Of a stretch of 64,000 nucleotides of DNA, positions 29,620-42,622 are shown one piece after another. Both the position numbers and the translations under genes were made by a program. Numbering within the stretch: the first letter of the stretch is position 1; each line of letters starts with the position of its first letter. Origin of the DNA: Anodontia alba. Lineage: Eukaryota > Mollusca > Bivalvia > Lucinida > Lucinidae. The notes under the pieces were generated by a model that made no database searches, had not been told where the DNA came from, and was given only the letters and a program-made list of their open reading frames with translations. The stretch is taken from NCBI GenBank assembly GCA_964016985.1, contig OZ024828.1, forward strand, positions 74,273,264 through 74,337,263. Reading direction: 5' to 3'.

Positions 29620-31085
29620 TTACCCTGTACAGGAGTAGCCAATATGCTTAATATTGTTAAAGCAACGACTGGTCACAGAATATACAGATTAAGAGAATCG
29701 TTATGAAATTTATATCCATAATAGTTATCATTTTCTCTATAATTGCTTTTTTTATGATTTAGAGGGTAGGGGTAAATAAAAGTTAATACCATTCAAACGA
29801 CATGGTGGCTCACCTTCACACTCTGTCAGAATACAACTTATACATAGTTTGATCTGTTGCAAAAGTTTAAAGGAAATCTATTGTTAGGAAGTATGTTACA
29901 TATTAGTATCGTCAGTATATGCTTGTTAAAATTGATGTGATTTTGTCTGAATTTTCTTGTTTGAAAATGAGAAATAAAAAATATGCACTTGTATTCGGTG
30001 AAACCTTTGTGTGTTTTGTTCTGGTTATTCCTTTGAGGTAAATCACTTACAGTAAAAAAAAGATTTTACCCTATATTAATGAACTAATAATGAATTTTTG
30101 CATGTTAGTAAAATTTTACCAAAATGGCCATAGTAGTAAACATAGTAGGGTTCTTTAAAGAGCCATAACTGGTAAACCAGATAGTAACATGGCTATTTTA
30201 TTGACTTAAAATAGTCAAAATAAAACACAAAACTGAATAATAAAATATGAAAAAAATTTATTGTTGGGAAAAAAATAAGGGTCAGGTGTCAGTAGTGACC
30301 TTAAGTTGATTAATATTGACACGTGCGGTTGCTGCACGCGAGTGAGAATTTCCCGGTCTTTTACCATAGCACCTCATTTATATTGAGCGCGTGCAGTTGT
30401 TGCATGGGAAAAGGCAGTTACAGGAATACCAAATATAAATATGTAATTCGTCGATTGGGGGCAGATGTTTGATTCTCTTTGTGATTTTTGTGATTTTCAT
30501 GTGTTTGTTTTGTTTTCTACAGCATATTAAGTAAAAAGGACCATGCCGGACCCACTTATGCGGCCGGAGTAGACTGAGCCGAAGAATCCGGTACTTTTTC
30601 ATATGGAGCGTTGTTGAGGCCCATGTTACGTGCTCGAACAGTGAATGGGGCCACCGGGGTTTTCTTTGGACCTAGGGAGCACCCAAATATATTCAGGGAA
30701 CAAGGCAGCATTGGTAAATATTTTAAGAAAACAAGGGAATTGACCTAATTTTGGTGGATCGGAATGCGGAAATTTGGAAAACACTTTTGGGATAATAAGA
30801 CCTTTGCGACTAGCGCAGACTCAGATCAACCTGCGCATCCGCATGAGCGTGGACGATATAACCTTCACACAGACTGTACTATATGGTGGAAAAATGTCTC
30901 TGGGTACAACATTAAGATTCCGAGTAACTTCGCACAACTTTGCATAACACATACTTTGCGCGGACTTGCGAGTGTTGTCCGCCGAATATTACGTTTACTC
31001 AGTTTGATTCCGAGTGTTTGGGGGAAGTCCGCAAAACGCCGATATTCGGGGTAAAGAGGTTTTTTGTTGTTTTTTTTTTTTGTTC
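29620..31085. other. Interior of long-TIR element, unassigned
   Basis: No supported exon. Includes a weak echo of the GGGAACA repeat at about 30690-30740 and an M1-like block near 30790-30860 (cagactcagatcaacctgcg). Confidence 0.4.
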
Positions 31086-31574
31086 TTTTACCTGATGTAC
31101 TTTTCGTTTGAAGTGTAGGTAATACACATTTTTTACGGGTATTCCGGCTCTGATTTAGCGGATTATCAACAATATTTCAAATAAAAAAAAACACTTCAAA
31201 GACAATTTGCAAATTATTTTAGGTTAAAGTATTATCCCTTTTCCATTAGGTTGACATAATATTACTTAATTGATTAATTAAAGCCAATATTGGTGTCTTT
31301 AATAGGTGTCTTTCACAGGTATACCTATATTTTTCACGGGTATTCCGGTATTTCGGTAGTATTCCGGTATTTCGGTGATTCGTGTGACCCCTATTTTTGG
31401 TTGCAAAATTTACTAGTAATATACATAACCATGTAAAATGTAACCATATTCACTTATATTTGGACAACTTAACTCATTACCATACTTATCGTAAAATACA
31501 ATTCAATTTAACTACCTGGTGAGGTACAAATGTATCTAAAAAGTGCTGGTTGAATGGGTAACATTATGACCCTG

Positions 31575-31830
31575 ATCAAACTGCTGCTGGATTTGATTTA
31601 GAGTTTTATGGCCCAGTCAACCTTGTTAAGGTCATGTCAAGCCAGTCAGTTAACCTACTCACACTTTTCCTGGGCAGACTTAGTCCTCTAATAGGTTAAT
31701 CAGTACTTTGTGCATGAACTTTAGCCAGTAATGTACAACTTCCCTTCTTGAATCTACATAAGGGGAGAATGGTTGCAGAAATAATTTCATGGTCAATCTT
31801 CAGGAAAATTATGTGGGTGAGCTGGGATTC
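31575..31830 (-). repeat. Old SINE copy, head decayed
   Basis: The body is recognisable (gttttatggcccagtcaacc ... cttcttgaatc ... atttcatggtcaatctt). The tRNA-like head is lost or unrecognisable beyond 'gagctgggattcaac'. Confidence 0.7.
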
Positions 31831-31865
31831 AACATAGGTCTAGATAAGAGTGGGTATCAGGTACA

Positions 31866-31982
31866 TGGTTTTCTTATTTCTCAACAAAAACATATGTTGT
31901 GGGTACTCATCAGAAGTGCCTCGGTGAGGCACTTCTAATGAGTACCCACAACATATGTTTTTGTTGAGAAATAAGAAAACTA
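31866..31982. repeat. Hairpin element family P1, nearly perfect palindrome
   Basis: Arms ttttcttatttctcaacaaa and tttgttgagaaataagaaaa; centre cagaagtgcctcggtgaggc. The left-arm 'ctcaacaaaaac' change is matched on the right, unlike other copies. Confidence 0.88.
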
Positions 31983-32224
31983 TAGATACTTTTTGGTTGA
32001 AAAAAATTGCCTTATCAAGAGCTATGTTCAAACTTGAGACCCATGAATATGCACTCGGGTGCATTATGAAACGCACTTTGGAGCTAAGTCAGAAGCAGTT
32101 TTATCTACACTGTTTGCATTGACATGTCAGGTTTTCATTAAGAGGCGACTGGAGGCCAAAAGGACTGTCTCAAAGATTTTTCTGGCTGCCTAAAATCTTG
32201 CATTACAGTACGATATTTACTATT

Positions 32225-32425
32225 TACCCTAAGTATTCGGACTTCTCAACTCCTTACCATACTTGTTCTAAAATTTGAACAAGTACACTTTACTACCCAT
32301 TGCTGTGTCTAAAAATTGCTGGATTATTGGCAACAAACAGTGTAGACCCTGATGAGATGCTCTGCTGCATCTCATCTGGGTCTATACTGTTTGCTCAGGC
32401 ATGTCTGTTTGAAAATACATACAGT
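32225..32425. mobile_element. Hairpin element family P2
   Basis: tttaccctaagtattcggac at the left; core cagtgtagaccctgatgaga / tctcatctgggtctatactg around tgctctgctgca. Colinear with 57262-57560 and, inverted, with 15404-15625. Confidence 0.75.
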
Positions 32426-32429
32426 AAAT

Positions 32430-33000
32430 ACTGTAATATAGGCAGTAGCCATTTTGGCTGCCTCAACTTCTGTTCTGGCCTCCTCTAAAAAATTTTACTG
32501 AAAACCCTGCATGTCTGCCCAAATAGATACTGATAGGTAAATACAGTGTAAAGGAACTATTCTCTTTTCTACCCGTAAGCATTTATACCTTCAAATATGC
32601 CAAAAACCTGTTTCATTTGCTATTTTTGGACATATAGGACACAATTATAGGACACAATTACATGTACTAGGTAATTTGCCTTGGTCTTGTGGGCTTTGAA
32701 GAATCAAACAGAGGATACGGGCAAATTCCTTGTGTAGGGTTTGTACAGCTATTGGCTTAACTCTTTCATCCCCGAGTTTCCTTAGTGGACTTTTCCATCC
32801 TTGAATTTGGACATGTACACTTGATGCAAAAATAGGGGTTTTATTCTAAAATAAAAAACAAAATGACAAACAGTGTTATTCCTAATGAGACGATTTTTTA
32901 TGAGTGTCTCATTTCAATCTACCGTATTCGATCTAATTACCGCATATACCCCTATAAGCGCACAGTCAAGAAATTTCGTAGTCTTCAGATTACAACCAGT
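32430..33000. other. Unassigned DNA with a weak P2-like hairpin
   Basis: Near 32860-32930, 'caaacagtgttattcctaat' and 'atgagtgtctcatttc' form an eroded P2-type hairpin. Otherwise no feature was recognised. Confidence 0.4.
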
Positions 33001-33002
33001 GT

Positions 33003-33130
33003 ACTTTTTCTTTACTTCTTGATAAAGGCATATGTGTGGGTACTCATTTGAATTGCATCGACTTGACGATGCAATTCAAATGAGTACTCACAACATATGC
33101 CTTTACAAAGAAAGTCAGAAAAAAAATCGC
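33003..33130. repeat. Hairpin element, P1 subfamily b
   Basis: gtgggtactcatttgaattg pairs with caattcaaatgagtactcac, with core catcgacttgacgatg. The inner arms differ from classical P1 on both sides; shares subfamily b with 54430-54560. Confidence 0.82.
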
Positions 33131-34200
33131 ATTATCATCATCAAATAAATCCTATTCTGATCTTTTTTATAGTGGACTCTTAGTAGGTAGATTCATATTT
33201 TACCACAACTGAGTGTTCCCAGTAATTTTGAAAAACCAAAGCGCACAGTGTGGTAATTAGGTCGAATACGGTATACTGTTTGCAGAGGTATTTGATTTGG
33301 GCTAAAAGGGTTAATGACTTAATGTAGACTATGATGAGGTTCATGAAATATTTATGTTGGGCATTTTGGCTTCAGGACTGGATTGAAATCTGGTTGTATG
33401 TGTGTGCTGCAGAGTTGTTTGGATCTGACCCTTTTTAATCTGGTAAAAAATTTAAGCACACATTTTGAAACATTTTTCTGATATTTTCTTCCCCAGAAAA
33501 CATGGTACATGTATGATATTTCATGCCAACTGTCTTCTTAGAAGACAACTCAACTGGCATGAAATGTTGACAAACCCTGTATTCTCCAGGGTTGGGGGTG
33601 GGGTGGTAGTGTCTGAAATACAAATGGGACCCAAATACTACCAACAAGTTGGCCACGGTGACCAGTGGATGGGTCTGGCAATCATTTTGTGTGAAGTGAT
33701 GATGTAAGTAGCAACTATGTACTCTCCAGCATGTCTGTGGTCTGGAATATGGTCCCATTTCTAAAACATGTAAGTAATGGTGACCTACATGTAGGATCTA
33801 TCATCTAACAGTCTGGGTCTGAGATATGACTGTGACCAAACTTCTAAAAATAAGTAGGTCACAGTTACCTCATGCGATGTCAAATTCTTAGCATGACTAC
33901 TTCAGTATGTCTGGGCTTAGATATTAATGTCATCGATTTCTAAACAAAATAGGGTCAAAGTGGCCTAGTGATGATGGTATGAACTCTCCAGCATGCCTGG
34001 AGCCTGATACATGTACATTGATGTGACCCAATTTTGTTTCATGTTATGATATTATTTCCTAAGTATGAACCATCCAGATTGATGTGACCCAAATTTCAAG
34101 AAAAGCTCCGCCAAGCAGGGCATTATACGCCTGTGGCAAGTAATAAGATGTAGCACATAAACCGGCTCAGTGCTCCTGATATAAACTATAAGTGGAATTA
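33131..34200. other. Diverged repeats and P3-like hairpin, no gene
   Basis: A P3-like palindrome (tttcatgccaactgtcttct / agaagacaactcaactggcatgaaat region, 33510-33570) is followed by diverged tandem phrases (gtgacc, agcatg(t/c)ctgg...) resembling an old tandem-core array ending near 34120 (gcagggcattatacgcct). Confidence 0.45.
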
Positions 34201-34209
34201 CAAAAAAAA

Positions 34210-36175
34210 AAATAAAAATTTTTCATTGGGGCATAGCTCTGCTGATATTTGGTAAAATGTAACCTAAGGGTCCAAGCTGGCCCAGAAATTAAGGGAGAAG
34301 TGACTTCTCCCTCCTGGGAAAATAGGGAGAAGTCTGCTTCGTCTAGGAAGATGTGCTCCAGATGGAGGACACACGACAGAAACATGGCTATATTATAAGC
34401 TCGTATGAGCCTTTGGCTGATTTGTTTTTCCTATACTTTAATATCGGACCAAACAATAACAAAACAAAAATAAACAACAAAAAAAGTGACAAAAAAAAAA
34501 AAAAAATGCTGCAAGAAATTTTTTTGTCAACCTTTAACTTGTTTTATACTGATTTTATTTTTGTTCTTCAAGGGAGCCAACTCAGGAGAGTATTAAAAAA
34601 AAAAAAAATCCAAAAAGAATTATGTTCATAAGTTTTGATATTAGTCAATCTTCTTAATTTGTATCATTTAATAAATTATACAGATTTTATAGCCATAACT
34701 TTAGTTATTTGCAAAAAATATACCTCTTATAAAATAAAATTTGCACACTATTACCTCTAAACAATATGCTGTGAAAAGTTTACAAAAACTTTCAAAGGGG
34801 CATAACTCTGCCAATATTTGGTGCACTGTAACCTCGAAATAATATGTGCTGCTCAACATCATCGTGTAACTATTTATGAAGTTTCAGCTTGATCGGATGT
34901 AAACTGTAGAATTTAGCCGGAAACAAAAAATTATTAGAAATTTTCAAAGGGGTTTAATTCTGCTAATATTTAGTGGACTGTAACCTTGAAATAATATGCG
35001 CTGCTCCACATCATGGTCTAACTATAATTCAGGTTTCAGCTTGATCGGATGTAAACTGTAGGAATAGTTAGCAGGAAACGAAAAGTTTACAGAAATTTTC
35101 AAAGGGGCATAACTCTGCCAATATTTGGTGCACTGTAATCTCGAAATAATATACGCTGCTCCACATCATCTTGTAACTAATTATGAAGTTTCAGCTTGAT
35201 CAGATGTAAACTGTAGGAGGATTTAGCCAGAAATGAAAATGTGTTTGTGTTGAGGTTTTACGGCCCAGTCAACCCAATGGTCAGTTTACCTAACCACATG
35301 TTTACTGGGCAGGCTTAATCCTCTAAGCGGTTAAGCAGTATTGTGCACATTCTTCTGCCAGAAACTGACAACTGCCCTTCTCCAGAAACGAAAAATTAAT
35401 GGAAATTTTCAAAGGGGTATAACTCTGCTAATATTTGGTGGACTGTAACCTTGAAACAATATGCGCTGCTCCACATCATGGTCTAACTACAAATCAAGTT
35501 TCAGCTTGATCAGACGTAAAATGTAGGAGTTAGCCGGAAAAAAGTTTACAGAAATTTTCAAAGGGGCATAACTCTGCTAATATTTGGTGGACTGTAACCT
35601 CGAAACAATATGCACTGCTCCACATCAATGTCTAACTATAAATGTAGTTTCAGCTTGATCAGATGTAAAATGTAGGAGTTCACCAGAAAGGAAAAGCTAA
35701 CAGAAATTTTCTAAGGGGCATAACTGTGCAAACATTTGACGGACTGTAACCCCGAAACAATATGCGCTGCTCCACATCATGGTCTAACTATATACCAAGT
35801 TTCAGCTTGATCGGATGTAAACTGTAGGACGAGTTAGCCGGAAACAAAAAGTTTACAGAAATTTTCAAAGGGGCATAACTCTGCTAATATTTGGTGGACT
35901 GTAACTTTGAAATAATATGAGCTGCTCCACATCATGGTCTAACTATAAATGAAGTTTCAGCTTGATCAGATGTAAAATGTAGGAGGAGTTAACCAGAAAT
36001 GAAAAGTTTACAGAAATTTTCAAAGGGGCATAACTCTGCAAACATTTGGTGGACTGTAATCCTGAAATAATATGCGCTGCTCCACATCATGGTCTATTTA
36101 TATACCAAGTTTCAGCTTGATCGGATGTAAACTGTAGGAGGAGTTAGCCAGAAGCGAAAAAAGTTTAAATTCCAA
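34210..36175. repeat. Tandem array (~155-bp units)
   Basis: About ten or more units share 'tttcaaaggggcataactctgc', 'tgctccacatcatggtctaa' and 'ttcagcttgatcggatgtaa'. Spacing is about 155 bp (for example 35868 to 36023). A truncated SINE interrupts it at 35234-35385. No terminal hairpin was recognised. Confidence 0.8.
35234..35385 (-). repeat. SINE 3' half inserted in tandem array
   Basis: tttgtgttgaggttttacgg to aactgacaactgcccttct; the tRNA-like head is absent. Flanked by array sequence (gccagaaatgaaaa / ccagaaacgaaaaa). Confidence 0.75.
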
Positions 36176-36304
36176 AAGAATGTCTTATAATATATGAATG
36201 TGAACCAATATAAAACAAATAAGTCATAATGATTTTCAGCAAATGGTATCTGAAAATATGAATGTGCCCAATTACTATAAACAACAAGCAAATTCCATGG
36301 GGAA

Positions 36305-38175
36305 TTTATGTCCCCCGCCTAATTTTTATTTGAGGTGTTAAAAATGGTAAAGTTAAACAGAGGACCACTGGTCCTGTATCAAATACCTAAGTATTGAAGC
36401 AGGAGACCAGTGATAAAAAATAATTTCAAGATTCTGAAAAAAACCACATGCATATCTTCAGACCATCCTTAAAGCACCTGTAAAGTTTCAAAGGATCGGC
36501 TTAAAACTGTGGTAGGAGTTACGGGGTCAAGGTACCTACTCCCTATACGCTTCTGTAGTATTAGAACTCAAAAAATGTCTAAGTTAAAAATGCAGAAAAA
36601 GTGGTAAAAAATTATTTCAGGATTCTGAAAAAAACCACATGCATATCTTCAGGCCATCCTAAAAGCCCTTGTAAAGTTTCAAAAGGATCGGACAAAAACT
36701 GTGGGAGGAGTTAAGGGGACAAGGTGCCTGCACCCTATATACTTCTGCAATATTAGAACTCAAAAAATGTCTAAGTTAAAAATGCAGAAAAAGTAATAAA
36801 AAAATATTTCAGGATTCTGAAAAATCCACATGCATATCTTCAGGCCATCCTAAAAGCCCACGTAAAGTTTCAAAAGGATCGGCCAAAAACTGTGGGAGGA
36901 GTTAAGGGGACAAGGTACCTACTCCCTATAGACTTCTGTAAAATTAGAACTCAAAAAATGTCTAAGTTCAAAACGTGTAAAAAGTGATAAAAAATAATTT
37001 CAGGATTCTGAATAAACCACATGCATATCTTCAGACCATCCTTAAAGCACCTGTACAGTTTCAAAAGGATCGGCCAAAAACTGTGGGAGGAGTTAAGGGG
37101 ACAAGGTACCTGCTCCCTATATACTCCTGTAGTATTAGAACTCAAAAAATGTCTAAGTTAAAAATGCGGAAAAAGTAATAAAAAATTATTTCAGGATTCT
37201 GAAAAAACCACATGCATATCTTCAGGCCATCCTGAAAGCCCATGTAAAGTTTCAAAAGGATCGGCCAAAAACTGTGGGAGGAGTTAAGGGGACAAGGTAC
37301 CTACTCCCTATACACTTCTGTAGTATTAGAAATCGAAAAATGACTAAGTTAAAAATGCGGAAAAAGTAATAAAAAATTATTTCAGGATTCTGAAAAAACC
37401 ACATGCATATCTTCAGGCCATCCTTAAAACACCTGTAAAGTTTCAAAAGAATCGGCCAAAAACTGTGGGAGGAGTTAAGGGGACAAGGTACCTGCTTCCT
37501 ATACACTTCTGTAGTATTAGAACTCAAAAAAAGTCTAAGTTAAAAATGCGGAAAAAGTAATAAAAAATTATTTCAGGATTCTGAAAAAAACACATGCATA
37601 TCTTCAGGCCATCCTAAAAGCCCATGTAAAGTTTCAAAAGGATCGGCCAAAAACTGTGGGAGGAGTTAAGGGGACAAGGTACCTACTCCCTATACACTTC
37701 TGTAGTATTAAAACTAAAAAAATGTCTAAGTTAAAAATGCGGAAAAAGTAATAAAAAATTATTTCAGGATTCTGAAAAAAACACATGCATATCTTCAGGC
37801 CATCCTAAAAGCCCTTGTAAAGTTTCAAAACGATCGGCCAAAAACTGTGGGAGGAGTTAAGGGGACAAGGTACCTACACCCTATAGACTTCTGTAATATT
37901 AGAACTCAAAAAATGTCTAAGTTAAAAATGCAGAAAAAGTGATAAAAAATTATTTCAGGATTCTGAAAAAACCACATGCATATCTTCAGACCATCCTTAA
38001 AACACCTGTAAAGTTTCAAAAGGATCGGACAGAAACTGTGGGAGGAGTTAAGGGGACAAAGTACCCACTAAAAACTCGGAACCACGCACCACGCGCCACG
38101 CACCACGCACCACGCCCCACGGAAAACCAAAAACAGTGTCCCTCCACTTTTCTTCGAAAAGGCGGGGGACAACTA
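36305..38175 (+). repeat. Tandem-core element (~190-bp units) bounded by inverted GTCCCCCGCCT
   Basis: About nine units carry gtgggaggagttaaggggac and ttcaggattctgaaaaaacc at ~190-bp spacing (36892, 37081, 37271, 37465, 37657, 37848). gtcccccgcct at the left (about 36311) pairs with aggcgggggac at 38160-38171. A hairpin (tgtccctccacttttc / gaaaaggcgggggaca) closes the 3' end, preceded by a short (CCACGCA)n tract at about 38080-38122. Pearl/Helentron-like architecture. Frames such as 36984-37178 are repeat translations. Confidence 0.78.
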
Positions 38176-38179
38176 AGTC

Positions 38180-39200
38180 ACATTGATCTATGTACAATGG
38201 ACATAATGATGGTAAATTCCAAGTGTGGACTGTTCAGCACATATCTTGGGTCTGAGATACAAATGTATCCCAATTTCTAACAGGCTATATTTACATTCCC
38301 AGAGTATTTACAGAAAACCTTAAGGTAACTACACGTACTGGGACGTAATGCTGTTCATACGTCAATGAATACATTGACTTATGCGACATCACATCATCAA
38401 GTGATGTAAAAATAAACCATGGTTCAGTGCTTCTCTCCAATATAATTGGACGATGGTGATGTTATGACATATTTAAGCCCTTGAACCAGATTTTTTTTTG
38501 TTAAATAATGGATAGAAGTAATAAAGGCAATTTATTTAATGTTCATTGAAATATGAACAACACTGGGTCAAGAGCAAAGTTTACATGAACTGCTTCGGGT
38601 TCACTTATTGCTTGTGACCCAATGTTGTTCAAACTTCAATGAACGTCAAGAAAATTACCATCATTTCTTAATAAACATCATCACCTGATGCAGTATGGGT
38701 ACATTGGTTATTCCTGCACACCCCTAAATACAGCAGAAAATAACTGTCCGAGGGCATATGGCAGTATATGGAGATAGATAGAGAGAAATGAAAAATATCT
38801 ATATCAAATACAGACTTATTCACTTTATAGCACACAAAAGAAGAACTGAGTAGGAGCATAGGCACCTATAGCTGATCATACTATGCAGAGCCACCTTTCC
38901 TATAGATAAATATATAGGATGTCGATATCTCTATGCAAACCTCTGTTACAAACTGTGTACAGCAAAAAATGTAGCCTTTTACATCTGTGGCTAGACTGGC
39001 TCCAGTCTCCAGTGACTAAATATTTTTTCTTGTAATCCTGTTTGATAATCCACTAAAATAAAAAACAAACAAACAGAATTCCGCGGAAGGCAGCATCGCA
39101 CCTGCTGGGGCAAAAGTCACAGTATGTGGTTATTAAATAAATTTATTTCATTCTTAGTAATGCTTAGTTGGAAAAGTGACAAAACTTAAAGACAAGGATT
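38180..39200. other. Unassigned DNA with an inverted pair
   Basis: A pair of inverted phrases (attcattgaaatatgaacaa ... ttgttcaaacttcaatgaac, about 38540-38645) flanks 'ctgggtcaagagcaaagttt'. No gene was recognised. Confidence 0.4.
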
Positions 39201-39259
39201 ATATGAATATAGGAATTTCATTGAAAGCCTATGCATTTTCTCATATGATGCATGAAAAA

Positions 39260-40460
39260 TTAAGCTAAAAAAGTACCCAAAGTCTGTACACTTTCATACA
39301 ATCTGAGGTTTAGAAAATGACAAAGATAAAGTGGAAAAAGTGACAAAAATAAATTTAAAAATCATATCCAAACCACGTGCATTTCTGCAGACATGGGAGA
39401 AAACATGTGCAAAGTTTCAAAAAGACCAGTTTAAAATTGTATGAAAAGTTGCAATTGCAAGGTACCAACTGTCTATACATCTGAGGTCAGAAACTGTCAA
39501 AGTTCAAAAAGTACAAATAAGTGACAAAATATATGGCAAGGATTATATGAAAAGTACATGCACATCTCCAGACTATGGAGAAAACATGTGCAAAGTTGCA
39601 AAAAGATTAGTATAAAATTGTATGAGGAGTTGTATGAGGGTGAAAAATGACTACATGTAAGTTCACAATGTGGAAAAAAGTAAAAAAAAAAAAAAAAAAA
39701 AAAATTAACAATTACATCCAAACCACATGCACATCCTCATACCATGAAGTAAATGCATGCAAAGTTTCATAATAATTGGTACAAACCTGTAAGAGGAGTT
39801 GCGCTAACAAGAGGTACCAACTGTTTATATATAAAGGGTGAAAAATAACTAAGATCACAATGTGGAAAAAGTGATAAAAAATAATCTAACAATTATAACC
39901 AAACCACATGCACATTCTCATACCATGAAGAAAACATATGCAAAGTTTCAAAATGATCCGTACAAAACTGTAAGAGGAGTTGCGCTCACAAGAGGTACCC
40001 ACTGTCTATATACTGAGGCTGAAAAATGACTATGTTCACAATGTGGAAAAAGTGACAAAAAATGTTCTAACAATTATACCCAAACCATATGCACATCCTC
40101 ATACCATAAAGAAAACATATGCAAAGTTCCAAAATGATCGGTACAAAACTGTAAGAGGAGTTGCGCTCACAAGAGGTACCCACTGTCTATATACTGAGGC
40201 TGAAAAATGATGGTTCACAATGTGGAAAAAGTGACAAAAAATGTTCTAACAATTATATCCAAACCACATGCACATCTTCATACCATGTAGAAAACATACA
40301 CAAAGTTTCAAAATGATCGGTACAAAACTGTAGGAGGATTGTCCTCACAAGACACCCAGGGTAAATGTTGATGGAAAGACAAATGGACGGATGGATGGAC
40401 GAATGAACGGACGGAAACTTGCATGCCTAAGTCGCCCATGCTAAAGCAGGTGCGACAATA
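39260..40460 (+). repeat. Tandem-core element (~181-bp units) with GGAC microsatellite and hairpin
   Basis: Units share caaaactgtaagaggagttg and aaccacatgcacatcctcat (39960 to 40141 is 181 bp), with earlier units more diverged. A GGAC/GGAT microsatellite (40385-40415) precedes the hairpin at 40431-40456 (gtcgcccatgc / gcaggtgcgac). Same architecture as 2593-3773. Confidence 0.78.
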
Positions 40461-40619
40461 AAAAATATCATGACTATAAAGGCTGGTCTACTGTTATGTA
40501 TATCAACATGTACTTGATTGCACAGTGTTATGTCCCCCCCTCCCAACACACACACACCCACCAAAGGGGAGGGGCATATTGTTTTTGCTGCAGTTCCCAT
40601 GGGCATTAGTTTACACTTA

Positions 40620-41640
40620 ATGTCTGTTTGATATCTCATTAACCATTGGCTGACACTGACTATTACCAAATTTACATTGATATATAGCATATATCATGGA
40701 GATACAGAGTTAGTTAGATTTGGTTTCCTTGACCTAAATTTCAAGGTATCAGCAAGACTGTTGAAAGTAGGTAAAAAAAGAACATTTGTAAGTGTAATTT
40801 CACATGAACTTTGGTTGGAATCTTACCATATTTGTCTGGATATATCACTGGGACAAGTTAAATTGATTAGGTTTTGGTGACCTTGACCTGCTTTTCAAGG
40901 TCACAGTTTGACTTAACATATCAAATAAAGGCCAAAAATGTCGTATTTGCTGGTTCTCATGACCCACTGATTGGATTTTTATCAAACTTGCATGAATATA
41001 TGCTTGTGACTGGATGAAGAATTGATTAGGTTATGGTGACCTAATTTTCAACATCACACTGGGACTAGAACTAAGCTTGTATACATGTACATAGTATCTC
41101 ATAAACCATATATCTCATTAACCATTGGCTGACACTGACTATTACCAAATTTACATTGATATATAGCATATATCATGGTGATAGCTTAAAGAGTTAGTTA
41201 GATTTGGTTTCCTTGACCTAAATTTCAAGGTATCAGCAAGACTGTTGAAAGTAGGTAAAAAAAGAACATTTGTAAGTGTAATTTCACATGAACTTTGATT
41301 GGAATCTTACCATATTTGTCTGGATATATCACTGGAACAAGTTAAATTGATTAGGTTTCGGTAACCTTGACCTGCTTTTCAAGGTCACAGTTTGACTTAA
41401 CATATCAAATTAAGGCCAAAAATGTCGTATTTGCTGGTTCTCATGACCCACTGATTGGATTTTTATCAAACTTGCATGAATATATGCTTGTGACTGGATG
41501 AAGAATTGATTAGGTTATGGTGACCTAATTTTCAATATCACACTGGGACTAGAACTAAGCTTGTATACATAGTATCTCATAAACTACAGGAAGAATTCTT
41601 ACAACTTTCATGAAAATATGATTGGGACAGGTTAGTGTTT
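40620..41640. repeat. Two direct copies of a ~465-bp unit
   Basis: 'tctcattaaccattggctga' to 'ctaagcttgtatacat' occurs at about 40636-41095 and 41110-41570 with very few differences. A GC-rich inverted pair lies upstream at about 40537-40572 (ccccctccc / ggggaggggc). Confidence 0.8.
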
Positions 41641-42600
41641 GGTGACCTTAGCCTAGTTTTCAGTCACAGCTATACTAAAGCGGTTGAATTAGTTAAATAG
41701 GGCTTGTCTGCATGGTATCCCCTGAGCCAATGGGTGCACGCTTTCAATCAAATTTACATTATTTTATCACTGGTACATGATAAAGAGTTGCTTAGTTATT
41801 TTGACCTTGACCTAATTTTCAAAGCCATTTCAGGATTTCATTTATAGCAACAGTATGTTGCAAAAGTTAACTGGATAAATAAAAGATATTTGTAATTTAT
41901 ATTTTGTATTTTGACATGGATACATCTGTGTTATCATAACTGAGTTAAAGCACATATTTGGCCTATGTTTCTGTCTGTATTTCATTGTGAATTGAAATTT
42001 TGACTGCTGAGATTGCTGCACAATGTATTCTGAAGCCAAATGCAGGTTATCTGCCAAAACATTGTTGTAATTCACAGTATGTGTCTAAAATATAAAAGTT
42101 AACAGATCTGATGTGGAAAGAAGTTGGTTTATTCATCTATATTCATCTTACTACTCATTACTTTGAAGTGTCTAGGACAAAACGAAAGTACAGAAAGAGC
42201 TATTGCACTATCCCTGGCATTGGCGTTGGCATTGGCAGTGGCGGCTGTGTCAGGGTTATTTTGTTAAAGTTTTACGTCAAAGTTTTGATGGATTTAGTTT
42301 TTATTTGGTATAATTATAGATGCTGATCCAAAATTTTATTGAGCCCTATCCACACCCCTGCTCAAGGTCACCGACTTAGAAATTTTATGTTAAAGTTTTG
42401 CATCAAAGTTTTTAAGATCTCTTAAATTCTAAATCCTTGCATGGATTTACTGTATATTTGGTATGATAATAGATATTTTATTGGTCCAAAATTTTATTTG
42501 GCACTACCTGCAACCCAGCTTATGACCTAAAGGTCATGGCCACAGACTTGTATGTTAAAGTTTTACATTTTTAAGATCTTTTAATTTCTAAATCCTTGTA
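41640..42600. other. Diverged continuation of the unit array, then two related ~170-bp blocks
   Basis: Phrases 'ttttcaaggtca' and 'gaccttgacct' persist. At 42230-42600 the phrases 'gttaaagttttacatc', 'aaatccttg(c/t)atggattta' and 'ccaaaattttatt' repeat. No gene. Confidence 0.45.
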
Positions 42601-42622
42601 TGGATTTATGAACTTAGGTGTC

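Larger units (their letters stand above)
25744..31398. mobile_element. 5.6-kb element with ~300-bp TIRs and 8-bp target duplication
   Basis: Sequence 25752-26074 recurs inverted at 31090-31390 with only a few differences apart from a T-run length change. The termini read (C/G)GGTCACACGAATCACCG. CTATTTTT is present directly outside both ends (25744-25751 and 31391-31398). Long TIRs with an 8-bp duplication most resemble Mutator-like elements, and hAT/P types cannot be excluded. No transposase domain was recognised inside, so it is probably non-autonomous or badly decayed. Confidence 0.8.

Noticed and set aside
36951..37527. Frames with VPCPLNSSHSFWPILLKLYRC repeated (quoted in part)
   Set aside because: Antisense of the 190-bp tandem array.
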